64,000 bases of DNA. Source: Shinisaurus crocodilurus (lineage: Eukaryota; Chordata; Lepidosauria; Squamata; Shinisauridae). The notes beneath the pieces are model-generated. The model ran no database searches, was not told the origin of the DNA, and was given only the letters and a program-made list of their open reading frames with translations. Location of the stretch: NCBI GenBank assembly GCA_021292165.1, contig CM037877.1, positions 160,909,871 through 160,973,870 of the forward strand, written 5' to 3'. The position numbers were made by a program, and so were the translations under genes. The number at the start of each line of letters is the position of its first letter. Positions within the stretch are counted from its first letter, which is position 1. This document shows positions 1 to 10,550 of the stretch, one piece after another.

Positions 1-26
1 TAAGTCCTGAAATATTGTTTGGGAGA

Positions 27-52
27 CTCTCTCTCTCTCTCTCTCTCTCTCT
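27..52. repeat. (CT)n microsatellite
   Basis: An uninterrupted CT dinucleotide run of about 13 units. It is pyrimidine-only on this strand. Confidence 0.95.
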
Positions 53-924
53 TTGTACGGATGCATACAAAAAGGACCTTCTCATTATTCTAGCAGTGTA
101 ACAAGACCTAGAACAAGGTGTTGTAAACTTACATTCATAGTGAATCTTCTCCATACTGTCAGAATGGTGTAAGCGAGGCTAGAATATAAATGGAAACCAA
201 ATCCTCAGTGTTAGCAAGTTGACAGTTTCCTCTGCTGAATGTGGATTTTTCTTTTTCTGTAAATACTTTACTTGGATTTTTGACCTGCTAACATTCATGC
301 TGTAATATAATGTAAATAGCATAGGCTAGCACTGAATATTCCCTGCCATCTCTTCAAAAGAACAGAGATCATAAGAACATGCAGCGGGGTTCTGAAGCTC
401 TACGTTTGATGCCACAGGGAATTGGCAAGAAATCAGGTCAGAATGTGAGTCAGATGTAATACTGAGTGAGTGCTAATAGGGTAACGCAAGAATGAGACTC
501 ATCTTATTACTTCTTACATGTCAAATTACTGTGGGGGTAAAGGGGTTATATTCTATGGATATTATCCCAGTTGAATTATTTTGGTGCCTTTGCATGAGGA
601 TCGTCTCATCTTTTTCTCTCTCTTATAAGGAGGTGGTGGGCAGTGATATCGGCTGGCTGAGCTCACAAGACATAAATACAATTGTGCTTCTTCATGTACA
701 GTTGCATGAGTGCTCGCACAAGCAAGAGGGGCACATCAGGTGCTGAGGACAATACTTAGCTAAGAGAGACAGATTCACTAGCTGCTTTGTAACCTTCCAC
801 ACAAAAGCTTCTCACGTGAACTGCTATTCGTGCGAGAGAAATGGGAACAGCCATGCCTTTGGGTGTACAATGGGTTTTATGAATCATGATTAAGGGAATA
901 TTTTATACTGAACACAGCTGTTAA
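53..924. other. No recognisable feature
   Basis: AT-rich unique-looking sequence. The open frames are short and lack any family resemblance. I see no RNA gene or clear repeat. Confidence 0.6.
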
Positions 925-971
925 CCCCTCCCGCCCCGCCTCGCCCCACCCCGCCCCGCCCTACCCCACCC
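925..971. repeat. C-rich pentameric tract (CCCCG-like)
   Basis: An imperfect tandem of CCCCG/CCCCA/CCCGC units. The minus strand carries many runs of three or four G separated by one or two bases, so it fits the G-quadruplex consensus. It lies just upstream of a 5S-headed SINE. Confidence 0.8.
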
Positions 972-977
972 AAGACA

Positions 978-1151
978 GGCCTGTGGCTTACACTGGCTCA
1001 GCTTGTCTGAGCGTGGAAAGCTAAGCAGGGTCAGGCCTGGTTATTACTTGAATGGGAGACCCCTCCTCTATTTTCCTGCACTGAGTAGGGGGTTGGACTC
1101 GATAGCCTTGTAGGCTCCTTCCAACTCTATGATCTATGAAATCTATGAAAA
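978..1151 (+). mobile_element. 5S-rRNA-derived SINE with CR1-like tail, copy 1
   Basis: The head resembles the 3' two thirds of 5S rRNA. It contains AAGCTAAGCAGGGTC (box A region), then CAGGCCTGGTTATTACTTG and AATGGGAGACC (intermediate element and box C, the internal pol III promoter). After a short linker the tail reads GGTTGGACTCGAT and CCTTCCAACTCTATGA, which resembles a CR1 LINE 3' end, and it finishes in ATCTATGAA repeats. Such SINEs are transcribed by pol III and copied by the LINE whose tail they share. Three more copies lie at 35778, 36106 and 57437. The copy is too diverged to be a 5S gene. The linker contains TTTT, which could end a pol III transcript early. Confidence 0.85.
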
Positions 1152-1861
1152 CCCCGCTGGATCTGAACAACAATTTCAATCAGGTCACCTATGCTTCATT
1201 GATTGGCAGACTCAGACTGAGCCTTAAATAGGACTTGAGCTTCCTACAGCCTGCTAGCTCCTCCCATACATTGCATGAGGCCTTTTCCGGAAGCTTCAGT
1301 TGGTGTAACATGTGGCAGCTAGGCTGCTAACCCTTTTGAAGACACTCCCGCTTGTACAGGCATGCTTGTCAGGCATGTGGGAAAGCACTTTCTCCAGTGT
1401 TGCTCCCAAACTCTGGAATACAATCCCTTCAGAGTTGCGATGAGTCCCCCTCTCTCTGTGTTCACTAATATAAATGAAAATCCGATTCCTTGATTGTTCT
1501 GTGGGTTCACAGCTCCCTCTGTTCCACTCTTGCTGAATTCTAGTTTTAACTTGGGGGGGGGCAGATGTGGAATTTTAAAATTTATTCTTGAATTGGAGGG
1601 TGTGCAGTTTAACACTGTTCCTTCTGTTCAGTTGCATCCATTTCCCCCCTCTATGTTACCGATGAGCAAGTGCTTCATGATAAAATGGTGAAAAAAAGAG
1701 AAAGAAATAGTGATGTTTTTGTAGGTGTAAGACTACGCTGAGATTCCTTTTATGTGGTTTTCATAATAATGTCCATGCTCCTGCACAGCAGCACCACACA
1801 GAATTTATTATTATTATTATTAATCATACAATGATCATACAACTGTACCATTTGCATCAGG

Positions 1862-1905
<44 letters not shown>

Positions 1906-2028
1906 ACAATACACACAACTCCCTGTGAACATCAGTCAATAGCTGCAGAAAAATAATCTGTAATCCTGGTTTTCCTCCAAAGAGCGCAAGGTGCCATAAT
2001 TTGTTCCCCAACACTCTAGTCACTACAG
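1152..2028. other. No gene seen; simple repeats only
   Basis: Holds a G run at about 1551-1561, a short TTA repeat at 1806-1822 and the (GT)n tract listed separately. Nothing else is recognisable. Confidence 0.6.
1864..1902. repeat. (GT)n microsatellite
   Basis: About 19 uninterrupted GT units, a potential Z-DNA former. Confidence 0.95.
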
Positions 2029-2162
2029 CAGCCTTGCCCAACTGGGCACCCTTTAGATGTGTTGGACTACAATTCTCATCATCCCCAGCCATCATCAGCT
2101 GGCTGGAGATGGTGGGAGTTGTACTCCAACACATCTGGAAGACATGAGGTTGGGGAAGGCTG
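2029..2162. mobile_element. Short palindromic hAT-type MITE
   Basis: The ends are inverted: CAGCCTTGCCCAAC on the left and GTTGGGGAAGGCTG on the right. The arms contain GTGTTGGACTACAATTC and its inverse. The flanks CACTACAG (2021-2028) and CAGTACAA (2163-2170) look like an aged 8-bp target duplication (6/8), typical of hAT. It has no coding capacity and would depend on a hAT transposase in trans. Confidence 0.85.
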
Positions 2163-2334
2163 CAGTACAATGTAGTGTTGCAGTGTTCAATTAATGTTTA
2201 TGTGTGCATCGAAAACTAAGATGGCAGTGGGCAAACAAGAATAGACTGAAGGCAGTGAAGCTTAGCATGCATGGCACTCTGTACACAATTCTGAAATAAA
2301 AGAATGTGACAATGGGGCATTCCTAATTTGTTTG

Positions 2335-2405
2335 AAAACAAGACCAGGTCATTCAGAATTTGAAAATCCAGGGAGACATTTGATTCAGGAGAATTTTGGA
2401 AAGAT
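2335..2405 (+). repeat. Unnamed dispersed repeat R1, copy 1
   Basis: The stretch with AAAACAAGACCAGGTCATTC and AAAATCCAGGGAGA is similar to 24822-24900, where the matching words are AAACCAGACCAGGTAATCC and AAAATCCAGGGAGA. I cannot assign a family. Confidence 0.55.
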
Positions 2406-4325
2406 ATCTAGGTGCAAGCTGTGAAAACTGCCTCAAGTCCAGTGGATCTGTTAAAGGGGGCCATGTTCTGGCCTTGGGCATTCTGTTTTCTCTTGAAGGG
2501 CCTACTGGCATCACAGGCATAAAGGAACAGGTGAACACAGAGTCTTGGAAGATGGATAGGATGGCTCCTTGAAGGGCTTATGCTGTCCATCTGGGTAATC
2601 AGAGCCATTAGTAGAGCTCCACTCCCGCTGGTTCTCCATCTTCCGCTTGTCTCCAAGTAGGGCTTATCTAACTACCCTCCCCACATTTCCCAACTCAATG
2701 TCTAGGTCACTGGAAAGGGCCAGGGCTGTGACAACACTCACCTCCAAGTTCATATTTATATTATTGCTGGGGCCATGGCAATTGCACTTTTCACTTTGCA
2801 CATCACGCAGTGCCTGAAGTCACATGATTGATCCCATATAAACAATGTGTGTTTGTGTGTGTGGGGAACACACTGTGTGCAGCTGAGTTTGGAAACAGGT
2901 CTTTCTGAAATGTCAATTAAATGGAACATCTGCCTCGTAACCACTTTCTTCACTATTTATTTGTCTTTTCCATACAATCTATGCTTTATAACCTCCAGCC
3001 ACATCATCATCAGCTCTTCTTTGATTATTACCCTAGTATTTCAGTACTTGTTCCCTTATCATTCAATACTTTTATTGACTTTTACTTTCTGATCTGTTGT
3101 TTGTTTTGTTCCCCCACCATCCCTGTGTGTTTTGGTATCCTTTTATCACCTAATGCCCCATGCTTTCCTTCTCTTTCCCCCACTCCTTCCTAAACAATGT
3201 TTCTCCAATTTCTTTTGTAGCTATACCAATGTTATGAATATTAATAGCCTCCTGTAAGGACTATTATTTGTGGCAGAAAAGGCTGCCCTTTGATCTGTGG
3301 CTTTTTCTCCAGCATGTTAGCATGTCTGCAGCTACAGCTGGAGTTCCTTTTATCTTTCCATAAGACTCTGTCTCTCATTTTCATCTTTCCTTTTTATGCT
3401 GTGGATGATCATTCTCTCATTCATATATATATATATATATATTCTCTTTATCAGGCAATCCTCCTAAGTCTGGCACTCATATGGTGATTTCTACCCTTCG
3501 CCTAGACTGCTTCTGTAGATTCCCTAAAGGCAAGAAACTATTCAGGTATTGGCAGTGGTGTGTAATTTGTTTTGTGCTGGAGAATTCCTGCCATGCCTAT
3601 ATGTATTTAGACCACAGGCAAACCAATAAAGTTGTCATAGAAACAAAGCATTTCATGAATAAATCAATCCGTAACAAACTTGTAAACTTCAGAGGGACCA
3701 CTGTGCTTTAGCACTGTATCTTTTATATACATAAACTAATCATGTTTTATAATGAACAACGCACAAGATTGCACATCTCCATTTGTTTGGTCCTGGTGTT
3801 TTGTCCTGCTCTTAGTGTGTGTATGTGTGCGCTGCGCGCACGCAGTAGATGTATCCATTGAGTGGAAGAATTAAATCAAAAGCTGGTATGATAATGCAGT
3901 GGCAAGATTTCGGTCTTTTTTTCTTGGTGCTTCATTTTCCTGGGAGGGGGAGGGATGGGTTGATGCTGAAGACAGAGAAAATTCTCCACACTGGAATCAG
4001 CCGCATAGGATGGTTCTTTGATTGTGTTGAACTTCAGACAATTTTGTCAAGGTCCCATGTTCTTAGGGAAATTTGCAGAGAAAATAGAAACTGGAAAGGA
4101 GAAGTGCATGGAGTTAGAAAAAAGGATTAATGCTACTGGATAGAATTTAGGTGAATCAATTGGCTCAATTTCTGCCTTTCCTTCCACTAATTCACTCAGG
4201 TATATCTGATATGAGGTGCTGCTGTCTGAAGCATAAAGAATTGCCAGATTATATCATATGTTTCTACAAGTCTATTCACACATTATACTTGGCTGCTTTA
4301 TGTTATCTTTTTCCTGCACAGCTCA
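2406..4325. other. No gene seen; includes (AT)n at 3423-3442
   Basis: Mostly unique-looking AT-rich sequence with a pure AT run at 3423-3442 and a TG/CG alternating stretch near 3818-3845. No open frame here resembles a known protein. Confidence 0.55.
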
Positions 4326-4329
4326 CCTG

Positions 4330-4865
4330 AGTAAGCAATGTAAGATGTGAGCAGGAAGCAACTGTAAGGTCCGGGTCATGGGCAGCAAGGATTCAGGGCT
4401 GGAACACCAGGGAAGATGGAGGCAGAGAGAAACAGTAGGCCCAAGGTTTGGCACCGGGTTCTGGGCAACAGAGTCCAAACAGGGGCCAGAGGCAGAAGGC
4501 AAGTAAAGCAGAGTCCAGGCAAGGGTCAGATGCAGAGAGACAAGTCCAAGAGTAGACAGAGTCCAAGCACACACCAGGCAGAGCAAGGGCCAGAGGCAGG
4601 AGCAAGGTTGGTCACTGGAAGTAGGAACCAGCTGCAGACAACACAGAGGTTTGTGTTGCTGTGGCAAGGGTTGAAGGCAAACTGCAGCCCTTATATAGGT
4701 CTTTCTGGCTGCTTCCAGCTGGGCTGCATTAGTTGGCCTGAAAGCAGCCAGGAGCAGGAAGCTACACCCTGCGAGTGCCTACAGACCCTGGGCTCACTCC
4801 TGCAAGGAGGTAGCGTTGCCACCAGGTGGTGCTGTGGCGCTACCCTGGAGGAGCGGATCCTGACA
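4330..4865 (-). mobile_element. LTR-like block (Ty3/Gypsy or ERV type), minus strand
   Basis: Read on the minus strand it starts TGTCAGGATCCGCTCC at 4865. It has a clear TATA box (CTATATAA, plus 4691-4698) about 170 bp in, followed by imperfect repeats with GACTCTG and CTTGGACT. The TG start and promoter spacing fit an LTR. The 3' end, primer-binding site and target duplication were not located, so boundaries near 4330 are approximate. It also contains CCACCAGGTGG near 4818. An isolated repeat of another class is possible. Confidence 0.45.
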
Positions 4866-5089
4866 GCAACTACTGCAAAACCCCAGAGTACTTCGTGGAG
4901 CTTACCTGATCACAGAAACTGCTGTGGTTGACATTTCTTGGATGCTGGCTCATGTGGTGCATGGCTGATATGAGTACTGAGTAGTCCATCTGAATGAGCT
5001 TTTCAAAGAGAGAACATAATGGTTGTTGTTGTTGATCATAGTTGCATCAAGTCCTTCCTCCAAGATGCTCAGGTCACTGTACATGCAGC

Positions 5090-5895
5090 GATAGACAAAT
5101 ATGTCCATTTCAGTTTCTCTCCATCCCTCATTTTTCCAGTCTTAAGTTTGGTTCATCTTGAACTTTGAGATTTTTCCCAATCTTAAATTTGGTTTGCCCC
5201 AAAACTTGAGATTATTTTTTTTTAATCACATGAAAATTTACACACATTTTCTTGCACATTTCTCTTAAAACATGCATTTTTGCAAGCAATTTTCCTGGTG
5301 CATTTTTGCATTCTTTTCACTAATATACACCCCTTTTTTGGTGTGCATTCTCCCTAATATATGCATTTTTGTACACATTTTTTTCCTGGAGAACTTCATT
5401 GCAAAATTCAGAGAAGTGTTTGGTTTGTCCCAAACTTTGAAAATTTTCCTTCCGGTTCAGATGCAAAATCATTCACATTTTTGCATGCATTTCTCCTAAG
5501 ACACACATTTTTGTATGCAGTTTTGCCTAATAGACACATTTTCTTGCCAGCAGCTTTTCTGATATAACACATTTTTAACATTCTTCTTACTAATATATGC
5601 ATTTCTGTAATTGTATGCAAATTTGGTCAGAGAAAACAAAAAACATAAAAACCACCAACCAAAAATGTGCATTTCCCCAAATAGACTAAAGCACGAAAAT
5701 GGACATTTTTTGGGAGATTTGTGCATTTTCTGAAGCACAAAGTTGCGCAAGTGCAAATGTGCGCAAATGTGTATGAGTGCATTTGCACAAAAACCGATTC
5801 GGTCAATGAGCGGATGATGGGATGATGAAAGGCAACTGAGAATGTGCAAAACACAGGTGGAATGGATTTAACAAAGTCCGTACATTTCTACCTGA
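5090..5895. mobile_element. AT-rich TAGGGATG-type DNA element
   Basis: The right end, read on the minus strand (TAGAAATGTACGGACTTTG then AAATCCATTCCACC), matches the start of the block at 46025 (TAGGGATATACGGATGTTG then AAATCCATTCCGTC). The interior is a quasi-repeat of GCATTTTTGCA / ACACATTTT words every 25-35 bp. It resembles 37042-37420 and 46025-46275. The left boundary is uncertain. The terminal words suggest a non-autonomous DNA transposon. Confidence 0.55.
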
Positions 5896-6586
5896 CGCGC
5901 CTATCATCTCAGCCCTCAGTGCAGGATTCTAGCTTCTCGGGGATGCTTTTGGTTTATTTATTTATTTATTTTAAAGTCAAGGGGAAAGATATATGCAACT
6001 CTGCGTGACGTGCTGTGTCTGCCTTAGAGGCTGACATTAAGGGATGAAAGGTGGAATTACGGTAAATACAAAACTGTTCAAACTCTAAATGGAACATGCC
6101 AGACTTGAAGCAGCCTCTCAAAGTGCTCACATTTTTTTCCATTAATTATTAATAGAAGCTGGCAGCTCATTTTTAAGTTTCTCTCTAATGACAAGATTCC
6201 TTAGGAGATAAATACCACACTGGGCTTGTGTATCTGAAAGGCATCCTTGTAATGTGCTAAGCCTTGATCTGCGAACACTCTAAAAACAAAAACCAAAACA
6301 AAATTTTGAAGGAAAAAAATAAATAAAATAAAATTACAGATATTTACAAAAAGCACAGCGAAACAATCACACTGAGCAATCTGCCAGCTAGCGGGAGAAA
6401 TGCTAAGGATGCTTGTCACCATTCTTTATTCCCGTCGTTTTCCGTTACCGAGTAGGAACACGCCTTGGCTGCTGCTTCTAAAATTTGAAAGATGGGCAGC
6501 ATCGCTTCCTCATGCTGTGGTTCAAAAGAGGCAGGACTGGAGTTCATTTTGAAATACTTCTGCCAATTAATGTAGAAGGAAGGAAG
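5896..6586. other. Unique-looking AT-rich stretch
   Basis: No repeat family is recognised. Around 6140-6155 there is TTAATTATTAATAG, a homeodomain-type motif cluster. This could be ordinary AT-rich sequence. Confidence 0.4.
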
Positions 6587-6652
6587 GCTGACTGGGGAAT
6601 GCTGGGAGTTGTAGGACTTTTTTCTGTCTAAACCAGCATAGGATTGTGCCCT
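6587..6652 (-). mobile_element. Half copy of TGCAATCCTATGCATG-ended MITE
   Basis: GGGGAATGCTGGGAGTTGTA followed by GCATAGGATTGTGCCC matches the right half of the element at 53118-53221. The left half is missing. Confidence 0.7.
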
Positions 6653-7235
6653 AAAAGTAGCATAACTGGGTTGTTCCTCTGAATACTAGCAAGCTGTTTC
6701 ATTCTGAGAGCTAGTGCCTGGAAATAAAATGTTGGTTAGGGGTTGGATGTCACTGACATGTAAGTGGAAGCCCACTTGGGTAATAGAACTTCTGTTCGCA
6801 CAATGGGACTTCCCTATGACCTCTCTTTCCCCCAGCAGCCCCCTGTGTGGACCCCAAATCCACTCCAGAGGGTTCCCCAATCCTCTGGAGCAGAGGAGGT
6901 GTGGGAGGTTGCAAGCAGGAGAGTGAAATCCAATTCCTCCAGCAGTTCCCTCCCATTGGTGGAATGACACCATTGGATACAACCCTAGGTTGGATACCAT
7001 GGCTCGTTTGTGCCATTTCTGGTGCTTCCCTCTGAAGCAACCAGAACTGAACCTGGACTGAAACAGAGTTTCATGAGCAATTCTGGCTTCAGAATGGCAG
7101 AGCATGTATTTCCAAAAATAGTGTCTTTTGCTTTCATTTCTCTGAATGCAGACAAGGGGAGGGAGGGAATGGGGTTGAGTGACTGACAGGTCACCTTCTA
7201 ATCATAGGGCCCATTTTATGAGGAGCTCTCCCGTC
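6653..7235. other. No recognisable feature
   Basis: Moderate-GC unique-looking sequence. Overlapping short frames on both strands near 6686-7105 have no family resemblance. Confidence 0.5.
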
Positions 7236-7417
7236 CCTGCAGGCTTGATCCCTACAACTATCCCTGCAAACTTTACCCAATTCTGACAAGAAATAATAAT
7301 AAAAGTTATCAGCAATTCCCTTTAAAAAATAATAATCAAAAAATCAAAATATAAACACATGTAGATCACACAAAAACTCCAGCACCTATATTTCTGAAAT
7401 TTGACAGGCATATTCCC

Positions 7418-8362
7418 CAGGGATGGGGACTCGGACTCGAGGACTTGACTCGTGAGTCGGACTGAGTCCCCCCTCTGACTCGACTCGGACTCGAGTCCCA
7501 ATATTTTTAATGGGACTCGAGACTCGACTCGGGACTCGAGACCAAGGACTCTTCAACATCCCTGGGCTGTGCCAGAAGGAATGGAGAGGAGCGTGATTGC
7601 CGGCGAAGAGCACATGGAAGCGAGGTGTGCCGCTGCTCGGCCACTATGGACGGCTACCAGGAGTGCAGCCCCAACAGTGTGTCAAGATTTATTTATTTGC
7701 TCTGAGTGTGTTTCTGGTTCCAGCAAGTTCATCACCAGTGGAGCGGGTGTTCAGTGAGGGTGGAATTGTGATGAGATCTCACCGTTCCATAATGGGGGCC
7801 AAACATTTAGAAAAAATCATGTTCCTCAAATGCAACATGGATAAGTTTTAGGAAGTACAGCAAGTTTATTTTTTAAAATCATTTTTCTAAAATGCAACCT
7901 TTCAGACATTTTGGGTTTGGCTGCCTCTGCCTGCCTGTCTGGGGTTCCCAGCCTCCTCTGCCTGCCTGGTCTCTTCTTGACCAGTTCAACAGTTGAATTG
8001 TCCAAGACAAACACCTCTGCCTGCCTGCTTTGGGGTTCCCTTTCTCCTCTGCCTGCCTGGTTATTTTGGGTTTTTCTGCCTGGTCTGTTCTTGCCAAAAT
8101 CAGTTGCAGAGTTTTGAAATAAAAAGGCACACTTGTGCCTAGAATTTATTTAAACCACACATCTGAAGTAGCCTTATTTTGCTGGGGAAAAACCCCATTG
8201 ATTTTAATAGGGACTCGTGGAGTCTGCTTTGGGAGTGACTTGTGACTCGTGACTCGTGAGTCACCATTTTGGACCAAGGACTCGGACTCGGACTCGAGAC
8301 TCGGGTCCAAAGACTCGTGACTCGACTCGTGACTCGAGACCAAGGACTCTTCAACATCCCTG
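7418..8362 (+). mobile_element. GACTCG-rich hAT element, copy 1
   Basis: It begins CAGGGATGGGGACTCGG and ends AAGGACTCTTCAACATCCCTG. It is flanked by a perfect 8-bp duplication ATATTCCC (7410-7417 and 8363-8370). Both subterminal regions are packed with ACTCG/CGAGT words, which could be transposase-binding repeats. The middle holds the 3' end of a hAT transposase frame (7690-7851) and a TGCCTGCC-rich segment. An extra right-type terminus sits inside the left arm and ends at 7564. Most of the transposase is absent, so it would need help in trans. Copies 2 and 3 lie at 48489 and 54343. Confidence 0.93.
7690..7851 (+). pseudogene. hAT transposase C-terminal dimerisation remnant
   Basis: The frame reads PASSSPVERVFSEGGIVMRS followed by KIMFLKCNMDKF and a stop (TAG). 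This matches the hATC dimerisation pattern: small residues, then ER.FS, then a LKCN ending. The rest of the transposase, including the RNase-H-like catalytic core, is missing. It is a relic of the autonomous parent; the family call is by motif only. Confidence 0.85.
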
Positions 8363-8417
8363 ATATTCCCCTCTCACAGGGCTACAACACCTGCAAATAT
8401 TGTCCAATTCTGACCGA

Positions 8418-9027
8418 GAGAAAATAATATACCCATTAAAAAATTTTTTTTACCATGATAGTCAGTGGGAGGCACAAAGACTCGACTTTCTGTATCTCAA
8501 CTCAGATTTGGTATCTGAGTAGGTGTGGACAGCTTCCGAATCCATCCGAGCTGAAGTGGGCCATTTTCTGTAGTCAAATCTTGTGGCTGGTGCACATCTC
8601 TCATATATACATACACACACACACACACACACTGGACAAATCAAACAAAATCAGCCAAAGAAGCCTAACTATATAGGCTAGGGTGTTTGTTCTGGAAAGG
8701 CTTCATTCCACTTACACTCCCTTTTTGGAGCATGAGTCTACATCATGTCTTCTTCTATCTATGTGGCGCTGTGTTTCTTATATAAAAGACAGGACATTTG
8801 TATGCGGAAGGGCTCTTTTCCTCAGCAGGGATGTACCTTTTTCTTGCAGGAGCACATAGCCAGAATGCATCTGGATTCATTAGTGCTACACAGCAGCATC
8901 AAGATATTTTTATTCCACAGTTAAAATTAGAGAAGGTGGAAAATGTTTGCTGGTCGAGCTGTACCCAGGGTATTGCCATAGAGATGACTCGCAGGATCAT
9001 CAAGTCCACTGCTTTTGACGGAGAGGT
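8418..9027. other. No gene seen; includes (AC)n at 8612-8632
   Basis: An 81-codon frame at 8798-9043 has a polypyrimidine-AG upstream of GAGCACATAGCC that could mimic a splice acceptor. I recognise no protein in it. Confidence 0.5.
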
Positions 9028-9445
9028 TTATTTCTTTATTTAAAGCTACATGCCACCCTTCCAGATTTCTACTCTCTCAGGGTGGCTAACAATTCATTAA
9101 AAATGTTGTGTTTTTCAAAAAAAAACCCAAAAAAAAAAAACCCACACCAAACAAACCTCAGATGACAAATAAATATATTCAAACAGCGCAGGCACAGTAA
9201 AAGAAAAGACGCAAGAGGATTAAAAAACACACACACCTCAGATGATATTTTAAAAGCCGGGGCAGCAGGGAGGCTTGCCTGTCATCAGGAGGACATCAGA
9301 GCAAGCATCAGGTAGCCCACCCACCCTGGTCAGAGGATTCCAAAGACAGGACACTGAAACCAGAAAGGCCCCCTCCCTGGTCGCAGCCTGCAGCACCTCA
9401 GAAGACTGGAGAAACCAAGGAAGGACCTTCTAAAGGCCAAAATAA
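9028..9445 (-). mobile_element. L2-type LINE 3' end, minus strand
   Basis: Read on the minus strand it ends in the pattern 'AGCCACCCTGAGAGAG ... AAATAAAGAAATAAA', the typical L2-like 3' terminus. Upstream lie AAGGCCTTTAGAAGG-type 3' UTR words. It has no ORF left. Confidence 0.6.
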
Positions 9446-10550
9446 ACATTACTTTAAATGTATATTGAAATCTAACAGCTATGACGTTTTCATTTTTACT
9501 CTGGAGTAGGCATGGGGGCGGGACACATCCAGATCTTAAAAGCCTCCCCTATGCTCACACTAGAATCCTGATCTGTGCTAGAGTAAAAGTGGAGCGGGGG
9601 AAAGTTGCTGCTGGACACGGATTTAAAATAATGCCTGTTTTGGCCCTAAGATGAACTTGGTCTATGAACAAGTTCATGGAGAAGGCTTTCCTTCAGGCTT
9701 GGATTCCCAGACATCCCTCCCCCCCATACACACATATGCACACACATTAATTACCCCATGTGAACTAGGCTATAGCATGCAATGGGAAGCCATCTGTATA
9801 AAATACAATGCAAGACGGTGCCAATATAGGAAATAGTTTTAGATGACTCAAGCAAGTGAGCCTAGCCATGCACCAGAGGGGCAAATCAATCTCCCCTCTC
9901 TTTCCTGTAGGAATGCAGATAAGGGAGAAAATGCTTCTCTGGTGGCAAATACGGTAATCCGATGCTGAGCATTAAGCAAAATATATTCACTGACCCTTAG
10001 AGGAATATGATTGGTTAATTGCTGTTGATGGGGCAGGAGACACAACCCAACAAGTACTGATTTCCCCTCATGAAGGGGATAGTTTAGGGGAGCAGAACTT
10101 GGTATTCACTTGATGCTTCGAAGACAGTACAGGAGTCAAGAATACTAACAGAGGGTCCCTACAACACACCAGACCAATAAAGTTGACTTCTGGAGACTCA
10201 GCAAGCTGTAGTGGCATTATACCTTGGACAACTATCTCAATACATCTCTTTTGCTTGTTTAACAGTACAAACCATGGCTCTTTTTTACCCATTACCGGTA
10301 AGAGTCACCAGGATGAAGTAGGACTATATTGACAAAATACATGGGCTTTTTTCCTCCTGTATCTGCATACAGGAGCGGCTGTCAGGGGGCCCTCCTAATT
10401 TAAAGCTGATCTTGGATTTTCTTTTGATAGTGTTTGAAATTCACACATTACATGGCAGCGAGCCTGGGCCTACCCCCAAGTGTCCACTAGACAGGGAGCC
10501 CCAGCCAATCATAGGCTCAGTGACAAGCATACCTGTATGATCTACTACAA
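9446..10550. other. No recognisable feature
   Basis: Unique-looking sequence with short frames on both strands. No RNA gene or repeat terminus is identified. Confidence 0.5.

Larger units (their letters stand above)
7240..8417. repeat. Local duplication of an unnamed repeat R2, split by a hAT
   Basis: CAGGCTTGATCCCTACAAC ... CCAATTCTGACA (7241-7295) recurs as CAGGCATATTCCCC | CTCTCACAGGG ... CCAATTCTGACC, once the hAT at 7418-8362 is removed. A third related copy lies at 34436-34530. The unit is about 215 bp. Its class is not known to me. Confidence 0.55.

Noticed and set aside
978..1151. Functional 5S rRNA gene
   Set aside because: Only the internal-promoter part resembles 5S. The 5' third has diverged, the 3' end is replaced by a CR1-like tail, and copies occur dispersed in both orientations.
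4323..4931. Long overlapping frames on both strands (114 and 171 codons)
   Set aside because: They mirror each other within an LTR-like block of imperfect repeats and show no domain.
8798..9043. Possible exon with an upstream polypyrimidine-AG
   Set aside because: No protein family is recognised, there is no convincing donor site, and the frame ends in an L2 tail. Single acceptor-like words are common by chance.
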